This document shows, one piece after another, positions 36,635 to 45,314 of a DNA stretch of 64,000 bases. The stretch covers positions 93,140 through 157,139 of the forward strand of contig CAAEVH010000055.1 in NCBI GenBank assembly GCA_900759445.1, in the 5' to 3' direction. The translations under genes and the position numbers were made by a program. A model generated the notes under the pieces. It had not been told where the DNA came from, did not search any database, and was given only the letters and a program-made list of their open reading frames with translations. Position 1 is the first letter of the stretch; each line of letters starts with the position of its first letter. Origin of the DNA: an uncultured Raoultella sp. GTDB taxonomy: Bacteria > Pseudomonadota > Gammaproteobacteria > Enterobacterales > Enterobacteriaceae.

Positions 36635-37549
36635 ATGATCGTTCGCCCCCAACAACACTGGCTACGCCTGATATTCGTTTGGCATGGGTCAGTATTATCT
36701 AAAATCTTTTCACGACTGCTGCTGAACTTCCTGCTCTCCATCGCCGTTATTATCATGCTTCCGTGGTATACGATGCTGGGAATCAAATTCACCCTGGCGC
36801 CATTCAGCATTCTCGGCGTGGCGATTGCAATCTTTTTAGGTTTTCGCAATAACGCCTGTTATTCACGTTACGTTGAGGCCCGACACCTGTGGGGGCAGTT
36901 GATGATTGCTTCCCGATCGCTACTGCGTGAGGTAAAAACCACCTTACCGGATGACGCCGAATTAGGGCAGTTTGTTCGTCTGCAAATCGCGTTTGCCCAC
37001 TGTTTACGCATGACTTTACGTCGAAAGCCACAGGCAGAGCCGTTGGCGAAGTACCTCAGCGAGAAAGATCTGCAGACGGTATTTGCCTCACAATCTCCAG
37101 CAAACCGCATTTTGTTGTTGATGGGAGAGTGGTTGGCCGTGCGCAGGCGTAATGGTCAACTGTCAGACATATTATTTCATAGTTTAAACAATAGGTTAAA
37201 CGATATGTCTGCGGTACTGGCTGGTTGTGAGCGGATTGCGAATACGCCGGTCCCGTTTGCTTATACTTTGATCCTTCATCGCACGGTATACCTGTTTTGT
37301 ATCATGCTGCCATTCGCGTTAGTGGTGGATCTGCACTACATGACACCGTTTATCTCGGTGCTTATTTCCTATACGTTTATCTCGCTCGACACGCTTGCAG
37401 AAGAGCTTGAAGATCCGTTTGGCACAGAGAACAATGACCTGCCGCTGGATGCGATTTGCAATGCGATCGAAATCGATTTGCTGCAGATGAACGATGAAAC
37501 AAATGTGCCAGCAAAACACATGCCTGATAAGCATTACCAACTAACTTAG
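36635..37549 (+). CDS. yneE: Bestrophin-family channel protein YneE
   Basis: A 304-aa bestrophin/UPF0187 inner-membrane protein. Prokaryotic bestrophins form pentameric ion channels. Two N-terminal helices (about 25-60), FRNNACYSRYVEARHLWGQL (about 69-88) and LAEELEDPFGTENNDLPLDAIC (about 249-270) are the family signatures. The 3' end overlaps the convergent GFA-family gene by 4 bases. Confidence 0.93.
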   Translation: MIVRPQQHWLRLIFVWHGSVLSKIFSRLLLNFLLSIAVIIMLPWYTMLGIKFTLAPFSILGVAIAIFLGFRNNACYSRYVEARHLWGQLMIASRSLLREVKTTLPDDAELGQFVRLQIAFAHCLRMTLRRKPQAEPLAKYLSEKDLQTVFASQSPANRILLLMGEWLAVRRRNGQLSDILFHSLNNRLNDMSAVLAGCERIANTPVPFAYTLILHRTVYLFCIMLPFALVVDLHYMTPFISVLISYTFISLDTLAEELEDPFGTENNDLPLDAICNAIEIDLLQMNDETNVPAKHMPDKHYQLT

Positions 37550-37923
37550 TTACGTTCGTTTTGCCACCAGGCTGGCTGCATATCGGAAAACGAATGAAAC
37601 TCTGGCGCCAGGTCTTCATCGTTAGGGTCATCAAAAGCCCCGGCTAAAAGTGCAATTACCGGGGCATCATCAATAGCGCCCACGGAACTGCCGCACTGAG
37701 GGCAAAAGGCTCGACAACTCGTTTCTGATGAGCGCCAGGTTGTCGGTTTTCCGGCTTTTCCCGTCCATTCTACATTTTCTGCATCAAACTCAATCCAGAC
37801 GACGGTCGGTGCGCCCGTATGTTTCCGGCATATATCGCAGGAGCAGGTATGGGAATTATTAGGACTGCTGGCCGTGAAGCGGATCGAACCACAAAGACAC
37901 CCACCAATGTAGACTTTAGACAT
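37546..37923 (-). CDS. GFA/CENP-V-type zinc-binding protein
   Basis: A 125-aa member of the glutathione-dependent formaldehyde-activating (GFA)/centromere protein V fold. Zinc ligands are GGCLCGSIRF (about 8-17), CSCDICRKHTG (about 28-38) and FCPQCGSSVG (about 73-82). Such proteins are often annotated as S-(hydroxymethyl)glutathione synthase, but most lack proof. The start at MSKVYIGG has GGGAG upstream; the open frame extends 11 codons further. Confidence 0.88.
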   Translation of the reverse strand: MSKVYIGGCLCGSIRFTASSPNNSHTCSCDICRKHTGAPTVVWIEFDAENVEWTGKAGKPTTWRSSETSCRAFCPQCGSSVGAIDDAPVIALLAGAFDDPNDEDLAPEFHSFSDMQPAWWQNERN

Positions 37924-38054
37924 AACGACTCCCGTCGGAAACACGTGGCAAGACACTAGCAGATGCCTCGCATTGTCACTAGATCCTTATGTTAAAAAGG
38001 CGAGGGCGCTCATAGGCGATCCTCTATTCCTGTGATCTATCTGATGATAAATGC

Positions 38055-38813
38055 TTAATTATTGCGGCGCGCAACAATAAACAATCGGGGAAATGCCAGT
38101 AAAATTTTGCCATTTTCCTGCAGTGGATATTGCTCCTGAAGTAGTTCGTGGTAGCGCGCCAGATACTGACGTTGCTCGCTTTCTCTCAAATCCTGTAACC
38201 AGGGGCGCAGGCCTGTAGAACTTACCCAGTCGATAATTGCTTGATGAGAATCCATAATGTGATAATACGTGGTGCGCCAGATATCCACCTCACAGCCAGT
38301 TTCGGTCAAAATATCATAGTAGGCATGTACGCCAGGAAGTGGCGCACGACCCCGGTCCGGGAAACCCTGTTCATAAGCCACTTCGCGCATCAGAACATGC
38401 GTGGGTTCCAGCCAGTTATCCGGCATTTGTACGGCCAGAACGCCGTTGCGACCCAGTAGCGATACCAGGTTCGGCAATAATTCATAGTGATCGGGTACCC
38501 ATTGTAAAGACGCATTTGCGTAAAGCAGATCCACAGGATGCTCGGGCTGGAACTGACTGATATCCGCTTCAATAAAATGGCATTGCGGTAATGCGTTGCG
38601 CGCTTCATTCAGCATGGCGGGTGAGGAATCAACCCCGGTTATTACAGCCGAAGGCCAGCGCTGATGCAGTAATGCCGTGCTGTTTCCCGGACCACAGCCG
38701 AGATCAACAACTGAACGAACACTCTCTAACGCCACTCTGTTGAGTAATTCCGCTGCGGGTCTTGAACGTTCAGTTTCATATTGCAGATAAAGCGAAGGGT
38801 TCCAGTCAGCCAT
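38055..38813 (-). CDS. tam: trans-Aconitate 2-methyltransferase Tam
   Basis: A 252-aa SAM-dependent methyltransferase that esterifies trans-aconitate, a by-product inhibitor of aconitase. Motif I is [15 protein letters not shown] (about 35-49); the post-I acidic loop is TGVDSS; motif II is [12 protein letters not shown] (about 93-104). The start [20 protein letters not shown] is the E. coli Tam N-terminus. Confidence 0.95.
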   Translation of the reverse strand: MADWNPSLYLQYETERSRPAAELLNRVALESVRSVVDLGCGPGNSTALLHQRWPSAVITGVDSSPAMLNEARNALPQCHFIEADISQFQPEHPVDLLYANASLQWVPDHYELLPNLVSLLGRNGVLAVQMPDNWLEPTHVLMREVAYEQGFPDRGRAPLPGVHAYYDILTETGCEVDIWRTTYYHIMDSHQAIIDWVSSTGLRPWLQDLRESEQRQYLARYHELLQEQYPLQENGKILLAFPRLFIVARRNN

Positions 38814-39118
38814 GAATGAATCTCCAGTATGAGAGAAAAAGGCAGAAAGGACCGCATAAGTCCTTGCCGGTGAGCCATTTCATTTAGAAGATTATATGAT
38901 AATGAAGGATAAGGGCAGAAATATGCCAGGAAGACAGATTGGCATGTCTGTGGTTTGCCTGCGTGAACTACAGTTATCAGTTTTGATGTTCAGTGAGTGA
39001 TGTGGCACAGGTCGAAAATGGTTAGCGCTGGTAACGGCATTTGAAAAGAGGTTTGACCATCATTATCGAGCAGCACAAGGATTACCATAAAGCTTCAGAT
39101 TCTACCTTATTCAACGCT
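38814..39118. other. Gene-free stretch between tam and dif
   Basis: About 300 AT-rich bases with no plausible ORF, strong promoter or hairpin seen. Absence of genes next to dif is common. Confidence 0.5.
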
Positions 39119-39146
39119 AGTGCGCATAATGTATATTATGTTAAAT
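39119..39146 (+). other. dif: dif: XerCD chromosome dimer resolution site
   Basis: The 28-base site consists of an XerC arm AGTGCGCATAA, a 6-base centre TGTATA and an XerD arm TTATGTTAAAT. It matches E. coli dif at 27 of 28 positions; only the first base (A for G) differs. XerC and XerD, activated by FtsK, recombine here to resolve chromosome dimers. KOPS octamers on both sides point toward it. Confidence 0.97.
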
Positions 39147-39165
39147 ACAATTTAGTATTTGATGA

Positions 39166-39417
39166 ATGCTTAGTTCATACCCCTTAGCTGACGCCGTTCC
39201 ATCAAATCCTTACCCTTCCCTTATCTGCTACGGTAAAAAGTTTTCGTCAGATGACCCCGAATGCAGATCCCTCTTTAGCCATTCTCAGTTTGGCGGTTCC
39301 GGTTGGTACACAGTGATGAAAAACGATAAGGTCAGAGCTGTTGTCGCCTTCGAGTCAGGAAGCCAGGAAGCGGTTTTTTTCATTCCTGGAAAAGCTCCCC
39401 CTGCTAATCCTGACTGA
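39166..39417 (+). CDS. Hypothetical 83-aa ORF adjacent to dif
   Basis: An open frame starting MLSSYPLADAVPSNPYPS, 19 bases from dif. It contains three cysteines and short hydrophobic strands (VRAVVAFESG, AVFFIPG) but no known domain, signal or membrane helix. No convincing ribosome site precedes the ATG. In favour of a real gene is a strong terminator 13 bases after the stop; against it, the frame contains a KOPS octamer and could be conserved for that reason. It could also be the tail of a decayed gene. Confidence 0.4.
   Translation: MLSSYPLADAVPSNPYPSLICYGKKFSSDDPECRSLFSHSQFGGSGWYTVMKNDKVRAVVAFESGSQEAVFFIPGKAPPANPD
39213..39220 (-). other. KOPS octamer pointing to dif from the right
   Basis: Plus-strand CCCTTCCC (GGGAAGGG on the minus strand) lies 67 bases right of dif and directs FtsK leftward to it. 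A further octamer of the same polarity (CCCTGCCC) is at 46866-46873. Confidence 0.7.
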
Positions 39418-39430
39418 AAACTGCTGGACA

Positions 39431-39475
39431 TGACTGTCTGCCTTGTGCAAAAGCAGACAGTCACTTTGATTTTCT
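39431..39475 (+). terminator. Terminator after the dif-adjacent ORF
   Basis: An 11-base-pair perfect stem TGACTGTCTGC/GCAGACAGTCA with an 11-base loop, then CTTTGATTTTCT. It sits between the small ORF and the convergent yeeN. Confidence 0.75.
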
Positions 39476-39581
39476 ACCGTAAAATTTTTCTTTTTTTATA
39501 ATCAATGTATCGGGCTAGATATTTTTGTAACAACTTTATAAGTTAAAGATCTGCCGCAATAACAGATTCCTTTATTTATAA

Positions 39582-40298
39582 TTAGAGGTTTGCAACGTTG
39601 TGATAGACTTTTTGAACATCATCGTCATCTTCAAGGGCATCCACGAGTCCTGCAAAGATTTCTAAATCTTCTGGTGAAAGTTCAACTTCTGATTGAGCAA
39701 TCATTTCTAATTCTGTTGTTGAGAATTCAGTAATCCCAGCGGCTTTCAGGGCTGCAATTCCTTTATGAAGGTCTGTAGATTCAGTATAAATAACGATGTT
39801 TCCCTCTTCTTCGGTTACATCGCGAACATCTACATCAGCATTAAGCAAAATTTCAAAAATATGGTCAGGATCTGTTCCTGCAAATACAATCACCCCGGTA
39901 TTGTCAAACATATAGCTGACAGCACCTGCTGCTCCGATATTCCCGCCTTTTTTATTGAAAATTGAGCGGACATTAGCAATCGTACGGTTAACATTTGACG
40001 TCAACGTTTCAGCGATAATCAGTGAACCACTTGGACCAAAGCCTTCATAACGCCCTTGCACGAAAGTTTCATCGCTGCCGCCTTTGGCTTTATCAATTGC
40101 TTTATCAATAACGTGTTTAGGAACCTGTGCTTGTTTCGCACGTTCAATAACGAATTTTAAAGCTGAGTTTGATTCTGGGTCTGGTTCACCTTGTTTGGCA
40201 GCAGCATAGATTTCTACACCGAATTTTGCATATATATTAGACGTTGCACCGTCTTTAGCAGTTTTTTTAGCAACAATATTTGCCCATTTACGTCCCAC
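39582..40298 (-). CDS. yeeN: YebC/PmpR-family protein YeeN
   Basis: A 238-aa YebC-family protein, the same length as E. coli YeeN ([21 protein letters not shown]). YebC relatives act in translation at proline-rich stalls or as DNA-binding regulators; YeeN itself is uncharacterised. The start codon is GTG, with GAGGAG upstream. Composition is strikingly AT-rich (by eye about 40 percent GC) with A/T-ending codons, and the sequence type resembles Firmicutes YebC proteins, so transfer from a Gram-positive source is likely. In E. coli yeeN lies elsewhere. Confidence 0.92.
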   Translation of the reverse strand: MGRKWANIVAKKTAKDGATSNIYAKFGVEIYAAAKQGEPDPESNSALKFVIERAKQAQVPKHVIDKAIDKAKGGSDETFVQGRYEGFGPSGSLIIAETLTSNVNRTIANVRSIFNKKGGNIGAAGAVSYMFDNTGVIVFAGTDPDHIFEILLNADVDVRDVTEEEGNIVIYTESTDLHKGIAALKAAGITEFSTTELEMIAQSEVELSPEDLEIFAGLVDALEDDDDVQKVYHNVANL

Positions 40299-40666
40299 TG
40301 GAATAGTCTCCTCAGAAATTCATTTACATTACACGCAGATTAATAACCTGCAAATTTTTCCGCAATATTATATCATGATATGTAAACTCTCGTCCATGAA
40401 AAACAAAATATCCATGTTTTACTAAATGTTACTTTAATTTTATCAATAGTTAACATTATGGATATGTTATTTTCGTTTTTTTTAGATCTTTAGTTTTTTA
40501 ATTTTAATAGTTGAATGGTAGCAATAATACATAAATAAAGAGAAGCTGAAGTAACAATCCAGGTATAAATACCCACTTAAGATTAATGAACGCATCTAAT
40601 CCAGATCTTTTCTTCAGCAATGTCTGGCTGATGTTTACTTCTTAATCATGAAAGCCTGAGGAACAG
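40299..40666. other. AT-rich intergenic region between yeeN and the VF530 locus
   Basis: About 370 bases, extremely AT-rich in the first 200. It must hold the divergent promoters of yeeN and the VF530 unit. No conserved element was recognised. Confidence 0.5.
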
Positions 40667-40756
40667 ATGCCATTGCTGGTCGCCCCGCTTTCTTGTAACC
40701 TTCTTCCCGTTGCACTACTGACAAAATCTGGAACCACTGCACTGGACTTCATATGA
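40667..40756 (+). CDS. 29-aa upstream ORF coupled to the VF530 gene
   Basis: ATG at 40667, preceded by TGAGGAACAG (GAGG 5 bases before the start), opens a 29-codon frame beginning [20 protein letters not shown]. Its TGA stop overlaps the ATG of the next gene as ATGA. The downstream gene has no good ribosome site of its own, so coupled reinitiation is likely. The peptide is hydrophobic in its first half. It could be a regulatory leader or a small membrane protein. Confidence 0.5.
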   Translation: MPLLVAPLSCNLLPVALLTKSGTTALDFI

Positions 40757-41040
40757 ATGCTCATATTTCTAAAGACCCTTTACATGGCGTAACGCTTGAA
40801 ATGCAGGTCAATGCACTGGTTGATCGTTATGGTTGGGCTGAGCTGGCGCAACGCATTAATATCAACTGCTTTAAAAATGAGCCGAGCGTTAAATCCAGTC
40901 TGAAGTTTCTGCGCCGCACGCCGTGGGCGCGGGCAGAAGTTGAAGCGCTGTACCTGGATTCACTGCATGACCTGGCCTCAAATAACACCACCGAACCGGC
41001 GTTCGATCCCTGGGCTAACAGCCGCAACAAGAAGAATTAA
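40753..41040 (+). CDS. VF530 family (DUF2132) DNA-binding protein
   Basis: A 95-aa protein with the VF530 fold sequence [29 protein letters not shown] followed by [22 protein letters not shown]. The family structure from Vibrio fischeri suggested DNA binding from shape and surface charge. The C-terminal 20 residues are disordered and polar. Start overlaps the upstream ORF stop (ATGA). The digH gene follows by 12 bases. Confidence 0.88.
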   Translation: MNAHISKDPLHGVTLEMQVNALVDRYGWAELAQRININCFKNEPSVKSSLKFLRRTPWARAEVEALYLDSLHDLASNNTTEPAFDPWANSRNKKN

Positions 41041-41052
41041 GAGCAAAATCTG

Positions 41053-42420
41053 ATGTCAGCATCCGGTTTTATTTCAGCAAATTATCAGAAAAAACTGGCG
41101 AATATTCTCGCCCGTTCCCGAGCCAGGCTGCCGCGAACCAACATGAAATGGTTTGCGCTGCTCGTAGGCAGTATGTTGCTACTTGGCAGTTGTTCTTCAC
41201 AGCCGCCCGGTTCAAAAATCACCCCACTGCCCCCGGTGGGCAAACCGCAGCAGAGCAAGGAGCCGGTGCGCGGTATATGGCTGGCAACGGTTTCGCGTCT
41301 TGACTGGCCGCCGATTTCATCCGTCAACATCAGCTCGCCTGCCGTTCGTATCAGCCAGCAGCAAAAGGCGCTGACTGACAAGCTGGATAACCTGAAACGT
41401 CTTGGTATTAACACCGTTTTTTTCCAGGTGAAGCCCGATGCCACTGCGTTGTGGCATTCTACAATCTTGCCGTGGTCAGATACCCTGACCGGTAAGATTG
41501 GTCAGGATCCGGGTTACGATCCGTTACGGTTTATGCTCGATGAAGCGCATAAACGCGGAATGAAAGTCCATGCCTGGTTTAACCCCTACCGCGTGTCCGT
41601 GAACACTAAACCTGCAACGGTTACCGAATTAAACAACACGCTGTCACAGACGCCTTCCAGCGTTTATGTCCTGCATCGGGACTGGATCCGTACCTCGGGT
41701 GAGCGTTTTGTGTTAGATCCCGGTATTCCCGAAGTGCGTGACTGGATAACCAGCATCGTGGCTGAAGTCGTTGAGAATTACCCGGTTGATGGCGTGCAAT
41801 TCGATGATTACTTCTATACCGAGTCTCCCGGCTCTGCGCTCAACGACAGCCAGACCTTCAGAAGATACGGCCAGGGATTCGTCTCCAAAGCTGACTGGCG
41901 GCGCGATAACACGCAACGCCTGATCGCTCAGGTTTCACGAACCATTAAGAAACTCAAACCTGAAGTTGAATTTGGCGTCAGCCCTGCGGGCGTGTGGCGC
42001 AACCGTTCGCACGATCCGGCGGGCTCCGACACGCGCGGCGCGGCAGCCTATGATGAATCGTATGCGGACACCCGCCGCTGGGTGCAACAAGGCTTGCTGG
42101 ACTACATCGCCCCGCAGTTGTATTGGCCTTTTGCCCGCGACGCGGCGCGTTACGATGTGTTGGCAAAATGGTGGGCAGATGTCGTCAAATCAACCAACAC
42201 CCGCCTGTATATTGGGGTGGCGTTGTACAAAGTCGGTGAGCCGTCGCGAAAAGAACCTGACTGGACGGTCAAAGGCGGTGTGCCGGAGCTGAAAAAACAG
42301 CTCGATCTGAACGAGTCTGAACCGCACATTAACGGCACAATTTTGTTTCGCGAAGATTACCTTAATCAGCCGCAAACGCAGGAAGCCGTGACCTATATTC
42401 GCAGTCGTTGGGGGCGTTAA
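41053..42420 (+). CDS. digH: Glycosyl hydrolase DigH (YddW), divisome lipoprotein
   Basis: A GHL10-domain lipoprotein that cleaves denuded (peptide-free) peptidoglycan strands at the septum. The catalytic barrel runs from VRGIWLATVSRLDWPP through DGVQFDDYFYTE (acidic residues) and EFGVSPAGVWRN. The longest frame starts at 41053 (455 aa). An internal ATG at 41143 (MKWFALLVGSMLLLGSC) gives a textbook lipobox LLGSC and 425 aa, nearer E. coli (439). With the upstream start the lipobox Cys is residue 46, an unusually long leader. The start is uncertain. Confidence 0.9.
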   Translation: MSASGFISANYQKKLANILARSRARLPRTNMKWFALLVGSMLLLGSCSSQPPGSKITPLPPVGKPQQSKEPVRGIWLATVSRLDWPPISSVNISSPAVRISQQQKALTDKLDNLKRLGINTVFFQVKPDATALWHSTILPWSDTLTGKIGQDPGYDPLRFMLDEAHKRGMKVHAWFNPYRVSVNTKPATVTELNNTLSQTPSSVYVLHRDWIRTSGERFVLDPGIPEVRDWITSIVAEVVENYPVDGVQFDDYFYTESPGSALNDSQTFRRYGQGFVSKADWRRDNTQRLIAQVSRTIKKLKPEVEFGVSPAGVWRNRSHDPAGSDTRGAAAYDESYADTRRWVQQGLLDYIAPQLYWPFARDAARYDVLAKWWADVVKSTNTRLYIGVALYKVGEPSRKEPDWTVKGGVPELKKQLDLNESEPHINGTILFREDYLNQPQTQEAVTYIRSRWGR

Positions 42421-42447
42421 TGGTCGTCCGTATTGGATTTATAACGC

Positions 42448-42475
42448 AAGAGCGTCCGGTTATACGGACGCTCTT
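42448..42475. terminator. Bidirectional terminator between digH and the chemoreceptor gene
   Basis: An 11-base-pair perfect stem AAGAGCGTCCG/CGGACGCTCTT in the gap between two convergent stop codons. Confidence 0.75.
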
Positions 42476-42485
42476 AACCGATTCA

Positions 42486-44429
42486 TCAGGCAACTGAAGG
42501 CTCAGGCAATCTGAATGATGAGACCAGCATCGCCAGCTGTTCCGCCTCCTCTTTCAGCGCCTGCGTTCGCGCGGCAGCATCATCTATTAACGAGGCGTTT
42601 TGCTGAACGGTGCTGTCCATTTCGGTAACAGCCAGCGTAACTTCGGAAACGCCCTTGCGTTGTTCTTCACCCGCAACGCGTATTTCCCCCATCAACTGAC
42701 GTACCTGACGTACATTACTGACCAGTTCTCCCAGACGTTCGCCCGCATTGTGAATTTGCTGACTTCCGCTACCTACATGAGAAACGGATTCATCAATCAA
42801 CGCCTTTATTTCCTGCGCGGCAGTGGCGCTGCGCTGGGCCAGCGTGCGTACTTCGGAGGCCACAACGGCAAACCCTCTCCCGGCATCACCTGCTCTGGCG
42901 GCTTCAACCGCGGCATTCAGGGCGAGAATATTGGTCTGGAACGCAATGCTGTCGATAACCGCGACAATTTCCACCATTCTGCCGGATGAGGCACTGACGT
43001 TATCCATTGTAGAGATAACACCCTGCATAACATCGCCGCAGCGGTTGGCCGTTTGCGCGGTGCTATCAGAGAGTTCATCCGCCAGTTGTGTATTACTGGC
43101 ATTTTGATGAACGGTCGCATTTAACTGTTCCATCGCCGCTGAACTCTCTTCCAGCGCAGCGGCCTGTTGCGTCACGCGAGATGAAAGTTCCATATTACTG
43201 TCTGCCAGGCTGACAGCGTTATTCGCCACCACTACGCTACTGCTTCTGACAGTGATCAGAATGGCTGAGATTTTATCGACGAACAGGTTAAACGCTTCGG
43301 CGATAGCGGAAATCTCATCTTTGCCACGCACATCCAGGCGACGGGTAAGATCGCCTTCTCCCTGCGCAATGTCATCCAGAGCCTGACGGGTATCATCGAG
43401 ACGTGAAATCAGTCGGCGAACCACCAGCCAGGATCCCACCAGCAACAGGGTCATGATCGGGATCAACACTTCCAGCACGTCCTGCATCATCACTTTGGCA
43501 AGGCCGACGATACGCGATTCAGGCGTCGCAAGACCAACAACCCAACCGGTATCCGCCATCGGGAACAGCATCACTCGTGAAGCCGAATTCAGGACGTTAT
43601 CATTTGCAAGCGTAATCGTTTTCACCCCGTCCGCTGGGCGCAGAGATTTCAGACCGTTTTCCACCGGGATAAGCCATTGCGCGCTTTGCGCCAGATCGTT
43701 AATGGTTTTATATTTCGCCAGATCGGCCTGCGGGAAATAGAGGATTTGTCCCTGCTTGTCCACCACAAACGCGTAACCACCGGTGCTGTTTCCCTGCTGC
43801 TGCATGAAAGTGGCGACGTTATCCAGGCGAATATCGGTGGTGGCGACACCGGCAAACTTGCCCGCCAGTTGATAAGGTACGCTGCACGTCACCATGTTGA
43901 CGCCTGAACTGGCGTCCTGGTAGACATCAGACCATAAGCAACTGTTTTGTGAATGCCCTTTAGCATGCTGATACCAGTTTTCATTGTGGTATCCGCTTGA
44001 CCCTTCGACGTTATAGTCGTTGGAATACACCAGTTTACCTTCAGCATTACGCGCCCAGAAAAAGCTTCTTTTCTCCACACCTGCGGTGAAAGCGTCTGGT
44101 TCTGGCCAGATGCCGCCGCCGGTAATAATTGAATCTTTATCTTCACCAATCAGATGCGGAACGACGCTTTGATAAAGAGATTCATCATTTGGCAGCACCT
44201 CAGCCAGTCGTGACAAGCTAACGGTCTCACCTTCAATTCGGGACAATACGGTACTCAACTGGCGGGTTAAACCTTGCCCTGTTTCTTCGATCAGGGCGGT
44301 GTTGATTTCAACGACGCGCGGTTGACCACGCCAGAGCATAATCACCACAATAACAAGGGTCGTGACTGCAAGCAGCAGAATGCCGCCGATGGTTAAACGC
44401 GTTGAAATACGAGTAGGATACCAGGCCAT
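42486..44429 (-). CDS. Methyl-accepting chemotaxis protein with dCache-type sensor
   Basis: A 647-aa transmembrane chemoreceptor. TM1 spans about 13-33, followed by a large periplasmic double-Cache-like domain (about 35-315, with WYQHAKGH...DVYQDASSGVNMVTCSVPY), TM2 near 318-338, a HAMP domain, and the cytoplasmic four-helix bundle with the conserved tip AFQTNILALNAAVEAARAGD. It ends SFRLPEPSVA and lacks the NWETF CheR/CheB tether, so it would be adapted with help from other receptors. It is not one of the E. coli receptors. Ligand unknown; dCache domains often bind amino acids or organic acids. Confidence 0.92.
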   Translation of the reverse strand: MAWYPTRISTRLTIGGILLLAVTTLVIVVIMLWRGQPRVVEINTALIEETGQGLTRQLSTVLSRIEGETVSLSRLAEVLPNDESLYQSVVPHLIGEDKDSIITGGGIWPEPDAFTAGVEKRSFFWARNAEGKLVYSNDYNVEGSSGYHNENWYQHAKGHSQNSCLWSDVYQDASSGVNMVTCSVPYQLAGKFAGVATTDIRLDNVATFMQQQGNSTGGYAFVVDKQGQILYFPQADLAKYKTINDLAQSAQWLIPVENGLKSLRPADGVKTITLANDNVLNSASRVMLFPMADTGWVVGLATPESRIVGLAKVMMQDVLEVLIPIMTLLLVGSWLVVRRLISRLDDTRQALDDIAQGEGDLTRRLDVRGKDEISAIAEAFNLFVDKISAILITVRSSSVVVANNAVSLADSNMELSSRVTQQAAALEESSAAMEQLNATVHQNASNTQLADELSDSTAQTANRCGDVMQGVISTMDNVSASSGRMVEIVAVIDSIAFQTNILALNAAVEAARAGDAGRGFAVVASEVRTLAQRSATAAQEIKALIDESVSHVGSGSQQIHNAGERLGELVSNVRQVRQLMGEIRVAGEEQRKGVSEVTLAVTEMDSTVQQNASLIDDAAARTQALKEEAEQLAMLVSSFRLPEPSVA

Positions 44430-44523
44430 ACAAACTCCTTCTGCAAAAGGCTAACTTTTATCCAGTATCGGCACAGGCGTTTATATCTTTATAAAGTTTT
44501 CTTAAGTATCACAAAATAAATAG

Positions 44524-44536
44524 GTGACATTGTCAC
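44524..44536. other. matS site (MatP binding), intergenic
   Basis: GTGACATTGTCAC matches GTGACRNYGTCAC perfectly. It lies between the chemoreceptor gene and hdeB, about 5.4 kb right of dif. Confidence 0.88.
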
Positions 44537-44543
44537 AAATAGC

Positions 44544-44569
44544 AAAACCCAGCACTTTGGCTGGGTTTT
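44544..44569 (-). terminator. Terminator of hdeB
   Basis: AAAACCCAGC/GCTGGGTTTT stem with a short loop, 15 bases after the hdeB stop; the A-run gives a U-tract on the minus strand. Confidence 0.85.
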
Positions 44570-44584
44570 AATAATGACTTAATC

Positions 44585-44914
44585 TTATTTGGATAATTCT
44601 TTTTTGATTTCGTCTTTTATTTTGCTTAATTCGCTCTGCGGATGTTTTTTACAAAGTTCAACGGTCAGAGGAACTGCTGTAGTCACGGTTTCGTTATAGT
44701 CTACGTAATCGCCACCCTTGAAATCTTCGTCTTCATTGAGCACCCAGAAAGCCACCGGGGCCATAGTTTGCGGGTTCAAATCAATAAACTCCTGGCAATT
44801 CATGCCTTTTGGAGTCACTTCAGTTTTAGCGTTATCAGTTGCTGCATTGACGCTGACACTGGTTAACAGCGCTGCGACCAGAATACCTGCTGTAGAAAGG
44901 GAGAATTTATTCAT
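44585..44914 (-). CDS. hdeB: HdeB-family periplasmic acid-stress chaperone
   Basis: A 109-aa protein with a Sec signal (MNKFSLSTAGILVAALLTSVSVNAA) and a mature domain with MNCQEFIDLNPQTMAPVAFWVLNEDEDFKGGDYVD, the HdeA/B fold. Its two cysteines (NCQEF, LCKKHP) form the conserved disulfide. HdeB prevents aggregation of periplasmic proteins at mildly acid pH. It stands alone, without hdeA or hdeD. The start has GGAG upstream; a longer frame to 45025 is not credible. Confidence 0.88.
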   Translation of the reverse strand: MNKFSLSTAGILVAALLTSVSVNAATDNAKTEVTPKGMNCQEFIDLNPQTMAPVAFWVLNEDEDFKGGDYVDYNETVTTAVPLTVELCKKHPQSELSKIKDEIKKELSK

Positions 44915-45314
44915 TGTAGTACTCCATTTATAATATAAATAATATCTACACTTGCGCTTCAAACCGTTAATGTAGTTCGCAAAAAATAATACCCCTAACG
45001 TCATAAGAATAAAGATTGCCACCATTGATATGGCTGAAATTTATATTTCACATTACTGATTCTGATGTCTGGGCGTAAAACGTGGCCACAATGTGATCGT
45101 TCCGACGAAATCAGCAGATTCATACCCCTCTTCCCCTGTCGCTGCACCAAAACTGAACTACGCTGCACAAATGTTTATCATTAGTTAACGGATACGGGCT
45201 GATTTTTAACAAAAATGGTCAGCGTGCCGCTGTTACCAACATGGCACGCGTCCTGCATTGTTAATTTGCTAACAGTGAACCGTACTCTGACAAACAATTA
45301 ACAGCGAGAAGGTA
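44915..45314. other. Intergenic region between hdeB and the ddp regulator
   Basis: About 400 bases without a gene. The right half contains two NtrC-type half-sites (TGCACCA at 45143-45149 and TGCAC at 45164-45168) and the sigma-54 promoter at 45242. The left part presumably holds the hdeB promoter. Confidence 0.6.
45242..45257 (+). promoter_or_regulatory. Sigma-54 promoter of the rpiR-ddp operon
   Basis: TGGCACGCGTCCTGCA matches TGGCACG-N4-TTGCW with the invariant GG and GC 10 bases apart; only one T differs. The predicted start is near 45268, 47 bases before the regulator gene. NtrC control of ddp is known in E. coli. Confidence 0.8.

Noticed and set aside
40440..40475. A XerD-arm-like half-site (AGTTAACATTA, 9 of 11 matching, inverted) that could suggest a dif-integrated element spanning 39119-40460.
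   Set aside because: The XerC half does not match, the orientation is inverted relative to dif whereas integration would leave a direct repeat, and the region is so AT-rich that such a half-match is expected by chance.
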